64,000 nt of DNA from Aureobasidium sp. EXF-3400. Taxonomy: Eukaryota; Ascomycota; Dothideomycetes; Dothideales; Saccotheciaceae. Both the position numbers and the translations under genes were made by a program. Under the pieces are notes generated by a model, which was not told the origin of the DNA, searched no databases, and saw nothing but the letters and a program-made list of their open reading frames with translations. The stretch's first letter is position 1. Each line of letters starts with the position of its first letter. The stretch spans positions 1 to 64,000 of the forward strand of contig SWBL01000150.1 in the NCBI GenBank assembly GCA_024195585.1, written 5' to 3'. Positions 50,111 to 61,571 of this stretch are shown in pieces.

Positions 50111-52280
50111 GATTCATCGAACATATCAAATTTGACGACTCCTAAGGATCTAGCTATGATGATTTCGGGTGTCGCACAGAGCATTAAAAAAGGATCTGTG
50201 ATTTTGTTTCCAGTTTTCGAGCAGGCAGGTATAACAAAGATGGCGAAGCTTGCATCTGCGCCTTCCTTCATCTCTCAACACACTCTCACAATATGGATTC
50301 CAATCTCGTTCATAAAATTCTGGACCTGTTTGACGAGTGTGAATTAGGTGGTAACTTGGTCCGAGAGTACATCGAAAAGCACGGTGTCACCGATACATAC
50401 CCTCCCAATCTGTAGTCGAGTGAAGTTTCAAAGGTACAACGGTCAGCTCGAGTAGTGTGACAGGTGCATGACCCCTCTAGCTTCATTCATATCCCGTGAT
50501 GATATGGAAAAGCACTCATATCTTGCACAAACGACCGAGCGAGGGCGGGAGAATACTGTGGAGGTAAACTGCATGGACCTGATAGAGCTGGTTTTCGTGC
50601 TTGACGACTGGATTGTGCATCGAGTATAGCTGGATAGAAGTTCATAGTCAAGGCTTGACTGGAGCTCTTCAAGGGCAAAGGACAAGTGTGAAGTCGTGTT
50701 ACAAGTTTGATGGACGTTGGGTAGAACGGAAGCTGTCATCAAACCCAGCCACTAGTGGAAGAGATCTTCGCGCATGTCAATTGTCTAGCGGTAATGATAT
50801 CGGCGGTCTTTACTTTGGTCAGAGCAAGCTCAAGTTCCCCGAAATGATAATATCGAGATCAGTGGTAAGATTATGATGGTTTGTCACGTGTGAGAGAAAT
50901 CACCGCTTTTTCCTTTAGAGAATACGTTCCAGGACAGCTCGACGCCTTATAATCATGAGGACGTGTACTCTATCCGCACAAATTGACGAGTATCCCAGCC
51001 GCCGATCTTGTTCGAGCCGATGTCTCCGCTCGGCCTACCTGTACTTCCAGGACCTGTACCTTTGGATATCGACGCAACCGTACAGTGGAGTGAAACAGCG
51101 GGTCTGTAACCCCTCGAGAAGGCATGAGCATCTTGTGCCACGATGATTGTCATCAGTCATGCACATGTAGTAAGATCAGCGATGGGAGAGCATGAGGAAA
51201 AGACAGATTTCACGGACCTGATAGAGCTGGTTCCCTACTTGCTTGGTTCAGTTAGCTGGTAGTCGATCGATTTCTGTTGGCTACAATGTCCAATTTCTGG
51301 TTGATGCTTCGCTTGAAGCTGGTCCAGTCTGCATATGAAAAGGTCGCTGTTCTATTGTTGGTCTGGTTAGAACCCGCCATGATGAGTTTGAGTATGGGAA
51401 AAGAAAGTGGAAATGGTCCATGCGAGGGGAAACAACCGGGAAGTTGTCACTTACAAACATCTTGATCGCTCGTGCTATTTGGAACGATTACTTTACGTGT
51501 ATCCCCACGACATTGTAAACAAGATTATGCGCTTCTATGCTCGCGCGTGGTTATCGTAGAAATTTTATGCGAATGGTTGTCCGACCGATAAGTGGTCGTA
51601 GACTATATATGTAGGTATCATTCGTTGTCTGAATTTCAGACTACACATGTCCGCGTCACGCGAACGGTTGCAAACAAATTACTTCTTATGATGATTGGAG
51701 GAATCGAGGATTCCTGACGTCCATCCCAGGCCAGGAGAGAAGGAGAACAGGTCAGCGAACCCTGTGTTTCGTCTGCATCCCCTGTGAAAACACACTGATC
51801 CAACTATGATGCTATAAATAAACGTAACGGTGAGGATTTCAAGAGAATCTGAGCCATTACTGACCTGCTCAACTCATATACATGTGTCATGCAAGAGCTT
51901 GCTAGTCATCTTAGAACAGCATATGGCTGCAACAGCAGACTGTTTGATATCCCAGAGAGGGCACGAGTACGCTGCAGATTGCAAAGGCCGACTTTGGCTG
52001 CGAGCGAGATTTGCGCCTCGAGTGTTCAACATCCATATCCTCAGAAAAACTGCGTGATACTCGAGGGCACCGAAAAACAGGTGGAAACTCATAGCAATCA
52101 GGTGTCGGCGAAATTTTCTAGCACATGTATAGAACAGAGTACTCACTGCCCTAGCTTTAGCCACGGGAGGATTCAGAAAGCAACAATATACTGATTTCGC
52201 ATAACCCAACATCCCTACTTCTTTAGAGTCCATTTTCATGATGGAAGAAATAAGAAGGGGAACATTGTTTCATGATCAGT
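50111..52280. other. Gene-free stretch with short duplications
   Basis: Only short random frames occur. One local duplication is visible: GGACCTGATAGAGCTGGTT at about 50574 and 51214. The texture suggests decayed sequence, but I cannot assign it to a gene or element. Confidence 0.35.
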
Positions 52281-52288
52281 TACCATGA

Positions 52289-52620
52289 GCAAGTCCGCAG
52301 AGAGATGAAATTAGCATCTCTCTGCGGACTTGCTTACGTTCCAGAAAGAATCGTGCATTGTGATTGATTCATTCATGGTAGGAGCGAGGACAAGAGATGC
52401 AGAATTCAGCAGATTATTGAGATCTCATACCTCTCTGTGGACTTTATCTGCCATATTAAGAAAATTGTGCATCTCGGTGATCTCAAAAAGTCGGGGGAGG
52501 CGGATGGGAGATGAAGAATCGCGCAGAGTCATGATGATACCAGGCTCTCTGCGGACGCAGGTACCAACCTGGACAAAATTGTGCATTTCGATGGTTGGCA
52601 TTACGTCTGTGTGTAGTCGT
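52289..52620. repeat. 115-bp tandem units with a perfect 19-bp palindrome
   Basis: GCAAGTCCGCAGAGAGATG (52289-52307) is the exact reverse complement of 52315-52333, separated by 7 bases, so it forms a strong hairpin. From there CTCTCTGYGGAC recurs near 52318, 52433 and 52547 (spacing ~115), each followed 40-50 bases on by an AAATTGTGCAT-like word. A lone similar copy lies near 48826. Confidence 0.65.
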
Positions 52621-53382
52621 GAGAGCTGACGTGGCTAGCATACAGGGAGGTGAATGATGTCGCTCGTAGTTTCGCAAGGAAGGTGATTAAGGAAGACCAG
52701 TCATGAGAACAGTTGTATCCGAAAGTTGAGGAGTTGTGAATGAGACACTTGGGTGTTCTAATAAATTAGATGTGCAAGATAGCCAAGATTCGGTAACGGG
52801 GTATTCGTGTCCAAGAAGCACGCGAGTCCAAGAACGATGGGTCGTGTGGTCCGAAAGACATGAAAGTCCAGCGGTCCGTTCAAGCGCTCAAAGCTCTGTG
52901 GAAGGTAGGTCAAGAGGTCAGAAAACCAAAACATCTCGAGTGTTCGCCGCGTCAGAGACTGCGCAGACTGATACCGACAGAAGCAGGGTGATCGAGGCGA
53001 TATGAATGGAAACAGATGTTTTACCATCAGATTCATAGATCCGTGTAAGATCCAAGCATGGGACGCGAAAATCACTCAAGCTTCGTAGATCTTCTTGAGC
53101 ATGCAGCTTCAGCTTCAGTTCCAGCCACAGTCTTCAGCTTGATATCCGTGGCAAGCAGGAAATGCCAAGAGCCGCGTATGCAAGTATCATAGAATTTGAT
53201 CACTGACTTCTGTTGAAAGCAGTGGTGCATACATACCATTGATTGACAGAAGTGTTGAAGCACGTATGATATCGTGCAAGAAGTAGAACAGGGGTATATT
53301 ACGGAAGCTGTGGTGAGATCGAAAGAAAGAACAAAGACAAGTAGAAAAACACAGAACAACACAATCAAGCAAAATCGTCTAA
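52621..53382. other. 3' flank of the iminopeptidase-like gene
   Basis: About 760 bp with no supported gene; it likely includes the 3' untranslated region of the minus-strand hydrolase gene. Confidence 0.4.
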
Positions 53383-54406
53383 TCAGGACTCGGAGGTCAG
53401 GAAGTTGCCAACAGCTTCGATGAAAGCATCTGTCTCTTCCAGGTGAGGACAATGACTGCTTTCCGGGAAACGGACCCATTTGACCTTGCCTGGAATTTCA
53501 CGGAAAAAGGGCTCCATGGTGATATCCTGAGCTTCGTCGTAGTTACCGTTGATTAGTAGTGTTGGGACGTTGATATTGTGAAGTTCGGATGTGATGTCCC
53601 AGTTCTTGAGCGAACCAATGACGTTGAACTCCGAAGGTCCGTTCCTAGTTTATCGTCAGTAGCCGCATGTACCTATAGCGTGAGCCAATTATGACTTACA
53701 TCGTCATGTACACAGTATCATCCTCCTTGACTTGAGCCAAAGTCTGCATGAGCTCGTCAGGGAAAGGCACAACACGGCAGACGTGTTTTACATAGAAGGC
53801 CATCATGGCATGCTCGTATTCTTCTGAGTCTGTTGAGCCTTCCTCCTCACATCGTGTCAAAGTTTCTTGGATATCCTTGGGCAACTCTGTTCGTAGCTTA
53901 TTGGCGACATCGACCCAAGTGATCAGACTTGCTGGAGAGTTGGCGATGATAAGACGGTACAATCCAGCTGGACGTCTGGCGGCATAAGTTGCTCCAAGCA
54001 TGCCGCCCCAGCTCTGACCGAAGAGGTCAAACTTCTTGATTCCCAGATACGATAGCAAATTCTCCAACTCGGCAATGAAAAGATCGGCAGTCCAGAAGTC
54101 AGTATCTCCCTTCTTCTCCCGTAGATGTGTTGAGTTTCCACAGCCAATTTGGTCATAGAGAATGACGGGCCGTGAGAAAGGTGCCGAGGAGAGATGGGCG
54201 CAAGGTAGGATGTAGTTGTGAGCCATGCCTGGTCCACCATGCAGACAGACTAGAGGAGTAACATCCTGAGAAAGCTCTCCGTACAGAGCATACCACGTCT
54301 CAGCATGAATATCAGTTCCTGGGACCTTGAAAGCGACCTTCTCGGTCTTCGAAGGCGTGGGCAGAGTTTTCGACAAGCCGGCGGCGGTACCGGCAGCTGA
54401 ATTCAT
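53383..54406 (-). CDS. Proline iminopeptidase-like alpha/beta hydrolase (peptidase S33)
   Basis: Two minus-strand exons, 54406-53700 and 53644-53383, give 322 residues. The 55-nt intron splits a Met codon and joins VYMTM to NGPSEFNVIGSLKNWD. Family members release N-terminal proline or related residues from peptides, or act on L-amino acid amides. Landmarks: LVCLHGGPGMAHNYILPC (oxyanion-hole HGGPG), YDQIGCGNST, FDLFGQSWGGMLGATYAARR with the nucleophilic Ser, LLINGNYDEAQ with the acid Asp, and SSHCPHLEE with the catalytic His. The last two come from exon 2, so splicing is needed for the triad. Position-independent homologues in fungi are often annotated as proline-specific or L-amino-acid amidase; the substrate is not fixed by the sequence. 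It is divergent from SSU72. Confidence 0.92.
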
Positions 54407-55258
54407 GGTCTCTAGACAATCGTGATGCTAGATTGAGAGGTTGTATCAGGCAACAGAGGAGGGTGCCAAGCTAGCTTTATAGACTGGAACAAGGATACGA
54501 GACGGAGATGTCGCGGCAGGTATAGCACATCATCTTCACGATCTCATAGGCAGCGATCAGCACTTGGACGGAAGTAGAAGGTAAGAAACGGCAGGCGTGG
54601 TCAAGCTACGAGCCGGATGTAGCAGTGAAAGAGCGACATGATGGTTGTACATGAGCGATGTCGGAGATATGGTGGGTGTATTATGGTACTAGGCCGAGTT
54701 GCGCGGTGGACGAAAATGGTGAAAGCAAGAGACGGAGCTGCCTGTTTGGGAAAGCGTCTCGAGCTTGGCGGCAATTCGGCAGCCGCTTTCTTTTGCAACT
54801 TCGACTCGGTCCGTGGCAGCAACGCTTTTTCCTCCAATCCCATCACACACGCGCGTCTTGTTCAACTGCCCATCACGCAAGAGCGGCCTGCCATCTCCGG
54901 TGACTGCCTCCGGTAAGTTCTGATCCTAAACACACCATCCCCTGCAAGCACAATCACCTACATGATGAGTTTAAATCTAATTGGAGCTGTCGTATCTCTT
55001 CGGAGACTGACGAGACAACTTATTACCTTATACGCAAACACCTGAAACAACCCCTCCTTCACTACATACCAATCACGCGTCGGCAAACAAGACCATTCGG
55101 ACTAACGCGTCGCAGTACTCTATTTGCACCTGCCAGATCGATTCGGCCGATCCGAAGAATCTGCAAACGCGTCTCAGCTATAGCTTCCGGTCTGCGTGAC
55201 CAGCGCCTATCTGCCAACACTACATCGTCCTTCCTTTTGCATACCACATCACATAACC
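54407..55258. promoter_or_regulatory. Divergent region between the hydrolase and SSU72
   Basis: 852 bp between head-to-head starts. Short frames occur but none is convincing. The SSU72 side ends in a CA-rich leader (CACATCACATAACC). Confidence 0.4.
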
Positions 55259-56401
55259 ATGTCTGCCGACCCTCGGAGACGACCGGCGCCTGCGCAATCA
55301 GCGCCCCCACCACCACCTCCGCCGCCTCCGCCGGTAGACGCTCAACCAGACTCATCTGTTCAGAGCTTGGATGGCGCAAGTGACCAAAACACAGCCCAAG
55401 AGGCCAAAGCCGAAGAGAGCTTCAAGCTGCGCTTCTGTACAGTGTGTGCCAGTAACAACAACAGGTATGTGCTGTCGTGTGATGCCGTGTACCATTCATG
55501 TGTCCCTCCATCGCTGTTTCCCGAACGACGCTGTGTCACTCGTCATGTCTTGGTTCAACCTCCCTCTCTGCATAAACGTATATACTCGCCGCAATACAAA
55601 GCCTCTGCTTGTCCATCTCTCTCCTACCTCAGCGCCGTCATGACATGCTCCTCTTGCACCACCGTACTAATACGGTCATGCAGATCGATGGAAGCACACT
55701 TGCGCCTCGCCGCCAGCCCGCAACATTATCCTACCATCTCCTTTGGCACTGGCTCGCTAGTCCGCATGCCTGGTCCTTCCATCACTCAGCCCAATATCTA
55801 CAACTTCAACAACACCTCATACGACAGCATGTACCGCGAACTCGAAAGCAAAGATGCTCGTCTTTACCGCGCAAACGGCATCCTTCCCATGCTCGACCGC
55901 AACAGAAACATCAAATGGGGTCCTGAGCGTTGGCAAGATTGGAGAATTGGATACCCGCGCGTGGGCAAGAGATATGCCAACGCACCCATTCCTGGCGACC
56001 CTGTCTACACCAGCGACATGGGTGCTCAAGGTACTGAGTCGGGAACAGTGGACATTGTCATAACTTGCGAAGACCGCTGCTGGGAAGCTGTTGTCGATGA
56101 TTTGCTGTCAAGAGGAAGTCCGCTCAATCGCCCTGTCCATGTTTTCAACGTCGATATTAAGGATAATCACGAAGAAGCATTGGTCGGTGGAAGAGCTATC
56201 CTCGAGCTTGCTGACGAGTTGAACGCTGCTGCTCAAGACGAAAGAAAGATTCACGCTGAGAAGACGGGCAGTACTGAGGGCTTTGATGCTGCTGCTGGAG
56301 GCTCAAGAGACGGCTTTGATGCCAGGGTACCCATCATCCTCGGAGAGTGGCAAGAGAGATGGCCCCATCTTCCTGCTTTGTGGACTTTGGCCTGGTTCTA
56401 G
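55259..56401 (+). CDS. SSU72: Ssu72, RNA polymerase II CTD phosphatase
   Basis: Exons 55259-55464 and 55684-56401 encode 307 residues. Ssu72 removes phosphate from Ser5/Ser7 of the polymerase II C-terminal repeat and works in the cleavage and polyadenylation factor during 3'-end formation. The N-terminal ~55 residues are a Pro-rich extension ([20 protein letters not shown]) not found in yeast. The catalytic P-loop CASNNNRS (Cys-x5-Arg-Ser) is split by the intron inside the Arg codon. Further landmarks are [24 protein letters not shown] and [19 protein letters not shown]. An in-family insertion ([20 protein letters not shown]) precedes the C-terminal [17 protein letters not shown]. The 219-nt intron is a multiple of three and has no stop, so intron retention would insert 73 residues right at the active-site loop. 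Confidence 0.95.
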   Translation: MSADPRRRPAPAQSAPPPPPPPPPPVDAQPDSSVQSLDGASDQNTAQEAKAEESFKLRFCTVCASNNNRYVLSCDAVYHSCVPPSLFPERRCVTRHVLVQPPSLHKRIYSPQYKASACPSLSYLSAVMTCSSCTTVLIRSCRSMEAHLRLAASPQHYPTISFGTGSLVRMPGPSITQPNIYNFNNTSYDSMYRELESKDARLYRANGILPMLDRNRNIKWGPERWQDWRIGYPRVGKRYANAPIPGDPVYTSDMGAQGTESGTVDIVITCEDRCWEAVVDDLLSRGSPLNRPVHVFNVDIKDNHEEALVGGRAILELADELNAAAQDERKIHAEKTGSTEGFDAAAGGSRDGFDARVPIILGEWQERWPHLPALWTLAWF

Positions 56402-58764
56402 ATTGGACCACATAGCATACCATGCATTGCCACATGCGTCTCAATTAGATGCTAACATAGCTTTATACCCAGAAGACTACATCATCAACATTCATGCAAT
56501 ACTCATGCTTTTATCCAGATCCGCCCTTTTTTCTACGATACGCAAAGGGGACCATGTTCAGTCCGGGCTCCTCACAACTTGTCAATCACACCAGATCATC
56601 CTATCACGAAACACTGTTCAGTCATTCAGCGTTCAGCTGAAGCAGCAGCAAAAGCAACAGTAACAACAGCAACATCTTCTGCTCTGTGGCAACTCGCTCT
56701 TGTCAAGTTTACGCACAGAGAAGGAAATGAAGGGGTTCATGACCCCTAATTTCCACTCCGCCCTCCCTGTGATTAATCAAGGTGCGTCTTGCGCGAGATA
56801 CATCTTCCACATCTTGAGAAAGCGAGAGCGGATTCTGAGGATCACTGGCCTGTTCCTCCCACCCTCCTGAGCAAATGCCTGCAACACTTTGTTGTCTCAT
56901 CAGATTCAGCGTATGGTCTTCTCGAAGCCTTCGAGCGGATGTGATCATTGGTCGGCCTGGTCATTTGTTTGAATGATGGAGGCGAGTCTTTGGTTGTGTG
57001 CTAATCGGGTCGACGATTTCAACTCGACTTATAGTCGAGGCCGCTATTGTTGTCTCGTTCATGACAAACCCCGAGCTGCCACTATATCAGACGTTGCAGT
57101 CGAGCGCGTAGCGATTGTCTTTCTGGTCACAGTACTGATATGTTATCACTGTTGTTCTTGTAAGTTATGCTGACTTCTAGAAACGTAATCAAGGACTCTA
57201 CTGTATGGTGATACAATCGTGGGAATGCCATATCACTTATATCTGAGCATTGATGCTTGACAATATCCAGTACTCTTTACGAGATTTCTTCCCAATCTGA
57301 GCTCCCTCGCGTACCCTACGCGTTTGCATGACATGCTAATTTGGCTTCTTTTCTCTTCTACCCCTTTCTTGTTCCTAAATCGACTTTTAGCACTATACCG
57401 CCATATCCTCGGATTTGGTCATCACTTGCTTACCCTCACAGTGCTAACATAAAAGTATTCGAAAGGCCACTATATGTGGTAGGTCACTATAGTTCAGATC
57501 GAAAGAGTCTCTCACCAACGAATTCCGCGACCAGCTTAGTGTCTAGTAGCACTACCTCTGATCCTCTGCTCAACGCCTCTGCCGGTCCATCTGTTTCTGT
57601 CTAGAGATAAAGGATCGTAGTAGAAGAGAATCTCGGGTTCATAATCCTCCTTCGCACTTAGACATCCCCACATCCGATTGCGTGGATACTACACTCGCCT
57701 GCTACACGAGCTGGAAAGAGGCGGGGGGGTGAAGGAGATATGAGTAAGAAGCCTCTGAGGTTCACTGACCTTTCAGCTTGCTCCCCTCTCTGTCGTGTAT
57801 AAATTGACCAATGGCATCTGCTGGAGACGATTATCAGCCAACTCGCGGTAAGCTGAAGATAGAGTAATGTTTCCATCATCGTGCGGTTGACGCAGCGAAG
57901 TGGTTTGGAGATTCTGAAGTTTGATACGCAGTCATATAGACCAAGAGAAAAGCCCGTATATTCAATACTCATGATATAAGATTGAGGAAGGGGCTCCTGT
58001 GAGCGCATACGTGGTCTTCGAACTCGATACCATATTTGGTCATATTCTTCGGTACTTTTACCATTGGAGAGTCAGAAGGGGGCACATTTTCTCAAGGATT
58101 CCATAAATATTTCCCTTGACCCATACGTAGCATGTCTTGGATAGGACAAGATGTCTGTATCCTGATATTGGCCTTATAACATCAAGTATGTAGCGATGAA
58201 TCACGTAAGCCAGGGTCATCCAAGCAGCATTGGTACCGAGAAGGTGTTGTTGGAATATTCGACAGCCTTCCCTACATCATTCTCACACAACTGCGTTGTC
58301 GTCTTACTTTTTGATACCGAGGGTCATACAGCGCTGTTGTCGTGTTAGAAGTTGATGTTGTAGCAGCGCCGATCTGAAGTTGCGGAAAAACATCGCGCGA
58401 CGATCGAGACAGAATTGTCCACTGAGATCCTCGAAAAACGACTGCTGAAGATCTTGCTTGACAAATGATGAGTTGTTTCGTACGCAAGAACGACATCTGG
58501 GAAGTCGCTACTCCATTGGTCCTACTAAAACAGCCTCTGGGCTTAGACTTGTAAGTTCGAAACCGACAAGTAGCCGTGGAGGCTATAAGGAAGATATGAC
58601 CACAGCGACTATCATGTTGATTTCGATATGCTTGCTTCATCATTGTTCCCATGACATAGTATCAGCTTTGATCCTTCTCAGTCACCTTTGCCTTTGACTT
58701 CGTACATTTTCCCCTACCTCACCGTGATCCAGCTACCACGACTATCGAACTTCTCTACCCCCAC
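56402..58764. other. Intergenic region between SSU72 and ega3
   Basis: About 2.4 kb with no supported gene. An interrupted CAG/CAA repeat (AGCAGCAGCAAAAGCAACAG) lies near 56640. The stretch immediately before 58765 is pyrimidine- and CA-rich, consistent with the ega3 leader. Confidence 0.4.
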
Positions 58765-59977
58765 ATGGAGGAGATTCACAAGACATCGTCATCCACTCGC
58801 CTCTACGACGACGAGAAACTACCACCACGCAAGATTCCTTGGATCCGACTCCACCCATACCGTACCCTCGGCGCTGTGGCAGGTACTATCGCTCTACTCG
58901 GCATCACCCTCGGGGTAGGGTTGAGTGTCGGATTGACCGATTCCGGAGATGCTCCATCATCCACTTCCACCGTGGTCTCAAACAGACGTTCAGATCCTGC
59001 TGTTGCTTCCGTATCGCAAGGATCAACTTGTCAAGCCGGGAAATTAAGTGTACTGGGCGGAGTGAATGTCTATGCAAACACTACACCGCTTTGGCAACCT
59101 CTTCCCGGTACACCTTGGCAGATTGTACTCAACAGCCCTATAAATGCTTGGAAACCTCTGACACCTGCTCTGTCGATCTATGATATCGATATGTATGGCA
59201 ATAACGCTTTGACCATTCAACAAATGCATCTCCAAGGCATCAAAGTCATCTGTTACTTCTCAGCTGGGAGTTGGGAGATCTATAGACCTGATGCTCCACT
59301 ATTCGCAGCTCAAGACCTTGGAAACGATCTAAGTGGTTGGCCGGGTGAGAGATGGGTGAACACCCAAAGTCAAGGTGTTAGAGATATCATGACAGAAAGG
59401 ATTAGATTGGCAGCTGAGAGGGGCTGCGACGCTGTTGATCCGGACAACATTGACGGCTTTGTGAGTCTTCCTTGTGCAAAACTTGATTTTACCTTCGAAA
59501 GTGCTAACACCACATCGTAGGGAACAAACACAGGCTTCCCGCTCACCGCAAATACGGCACTCGACTATCTCTCTTTCCTCTCCTTGACAGCTGCAAAATA
59601 CAACATGGCCATTGGTCTCAAAAATGCCGGTTCAATCGCCGCGAATGCTACTTGCATGGTTGAATTTGCCATAGTGGAATCATGTAAGCATTCTCGTTCC
59701 CTTTGTGACATATGTCGGAACGCTCTTGCTGATCCCTCTATCAGGCATCGCCCAAGGTCAATGTGCCATCTACCAAAACTTCATCACAGCCGGGAAACCA
59801 GTCTTCCAGATTGAGTATCCTTTAGGTGCTCCCGGTTTTGTGAGCAAGCAAGCGCTGCAGAAAAGTTGTAAGATCAATGGAAATGTTGGATTCTCGGAGG
59901 TCATCAAAGGTAAAGACTTGGGTGGATGGGTTGAGTATTGTGATGGTACTACGTTCAATACTCCGACATATACATAG
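58765..59977 (+). CDS. ega3: Ega3-like endo-alpha-1,4-galactosaminidase (GH114), membrane anchored
   Basis: Exons 58765-59460, 59521-59683 and 59745-59977 give 363 residues; introns of 60 and 61 nt. Ega3 cleaves partly deacetylated galactosaminogalactan, the adhesive exopolysaccharide of moulds. A cytoplasmic basic N-terminus (KLPPRKIPWIRLHPYRTLGA) is followed by one membrane helix (VAGTIALLGITLGVGLSVGL) and a Ser/Thr stem, so it is a type II membrane protein with the enzyme outside. The GH114 domain starts near residue 110: PLPGTPWQIVLNSPI, SIYDIDMYGNN (candidate catalytic Asp), GIKVICYFSAGSWEIYRPD, WPGERWVNTQSQGVR, AAERGCDAVDPDNIDGFGTN, and KPVFQIEYPLGAP with the second acidic catalytic residue. 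Both expected acids are present. It is convergent with the Agd3-like deacetylase gene, supporting the pathway assignment. Confidence 0.92.
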
Positions 59978-61571
59978 AATTGAGGATCAATATCAAGCAT
60001 AGGAGGGATTGTAAGGTAAGGATTGTTGTGTGGATACATGTAATAGGATATTGGATTTTTTCATCGTCTTCTGATCCAGAGTACAACAGTGCCGATTAGT
60101 AGGCCTGAGTCGCTGTTGGAGATTGATGGACCGAAAGCATGTTACAAGATATCTCATCCAAAAATTACCAAACTTAAGAAGAGTGTGACGACTTTCGATT
60201 GATTTCAAATCCTGGACGTCGGACTTGAGTGTCTGACATATGGAATGTGAGAGGACAGCATTGTCAGTCTTTCTGACGTATACAACCTCTCCGATCGATA
60301 TCGACGAAGGATTCCCAGAGGCCGACACTATTTCCATCCGGACAAGAGCCCTCAACAGTCACGGACCATGTAATATTGGAATGTCTATTGACCAGCGCAA
60401 ATTGCAAAGGTCCAGTACGTACCAAAGGCTACCCTGACGATGCCAAAATACTTCCTCGCTCAGTATGACGAGGAACCCACACCACTTCGAGGCGTACGCG
60501 TTCTGAGTCCATCTCCGGAGCAGTGACTACGCGCTTACCCAGCCACTACATCACAACCATCTCACACCACATCTCGCACCCTACACGACTCTATCCTGAT
60601 CACACTACGGGATATCCACAATCGTACCCCACATCTTCACAAGACTATCAAATCTCCCTTCTTCCCATGGTAGATCCCTTTCCTCCAGATCCTCGTATGT
60701 CTCACATCCTCACAGCCCTCCAGACAAGAGACAAACTACTGACAGTCTGACAAGCGGCTTCGATAGTCTACATATCCACTAGACCAACGCTTCTCACCTG
60801 ATGTTACGTGCGGAGTAAGCAACTCCGTCAACACGAAACAGACCCCACATCCACTCTTCAGATCAGCAGTCGTGATGTGCTCTTACGCGCGTTGCCTGAT
60901 GGAGACGAACAAGCGAGGAGAGTGAGGCTTCACTGATCTTTTGACTGTCAAGAAGTAAGCTTATCCAAAACTCAAGCTTATTCAAAAGTCAAACTTATTT
61001 CTAAGCTTACTTTTCCCGCATCACACCACATCCAAGCAACCGTAAGACTCGGCTCTGATGTGCTCTGCGAGGCCTGGAAGTGTCGTTGTGATGGTATGAG
61101 GTATGGTGTGAGATACGGGAGAAAGGCTGAGGAGACAGTGACATCAATTTTGCACACAAGGATGGAGATGACAATTGGAAAGAACTGTAACGCTGTGCTG
61201 TAACGTTACTGCCTCGTCAGTTCGAAAAGAAGAAACAGATGTAGATTGCGACTTCTTGGCTGAAGCGAAGAGGCAGGGGGTGAGGGCGGAGTCCTTTTTT
61301 GCCTGAGTCCCGTTTCCAGTGGTGTTGCACCCTGGCAGATGTGGATTATCTGGCGTTGTCGTCAGTTTGATGGCTGTGAGATAGAGGTACAAATGATTTT
61401 TTGATATTACTCGTACATGGAACACCTAGATTGAGATACATGCGTACGACTCCTGCTTCATTTCCATCCAGCACCAACTGATTGTTCAATAAATCATAAC
61501 TTGTTTTCACACCCTCACACTGTACACCAAACCTCAGGAAGGGTCCTGATGTACTCACACCCGACCACACC
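59978..61571. other. Convergent region between ega3 and agd3
   Basis: About 1.6 kb holding both 3' ends. A small element at 60954-61011 has a 10-base inverted repeat (AGTAAGCTTA and TAAGCTTACT) around AAGCTTATTCAAAA-like direct repeats. Elsewhere CCATCTCACACCACATC-type CA-rich sequence near 60560 and short frames only. No gene seen. Confidence 0.45.

Noticed and set aside
46666..54406. Proline-utilisation cluster (PUT1 plus the iminopeptidase-like gene)
   Set aside because: The two genes are 5 kb apart with repeats between, no other proline gene is present, and the hydrolase's substrate is unproven. Coincidence is as likely.
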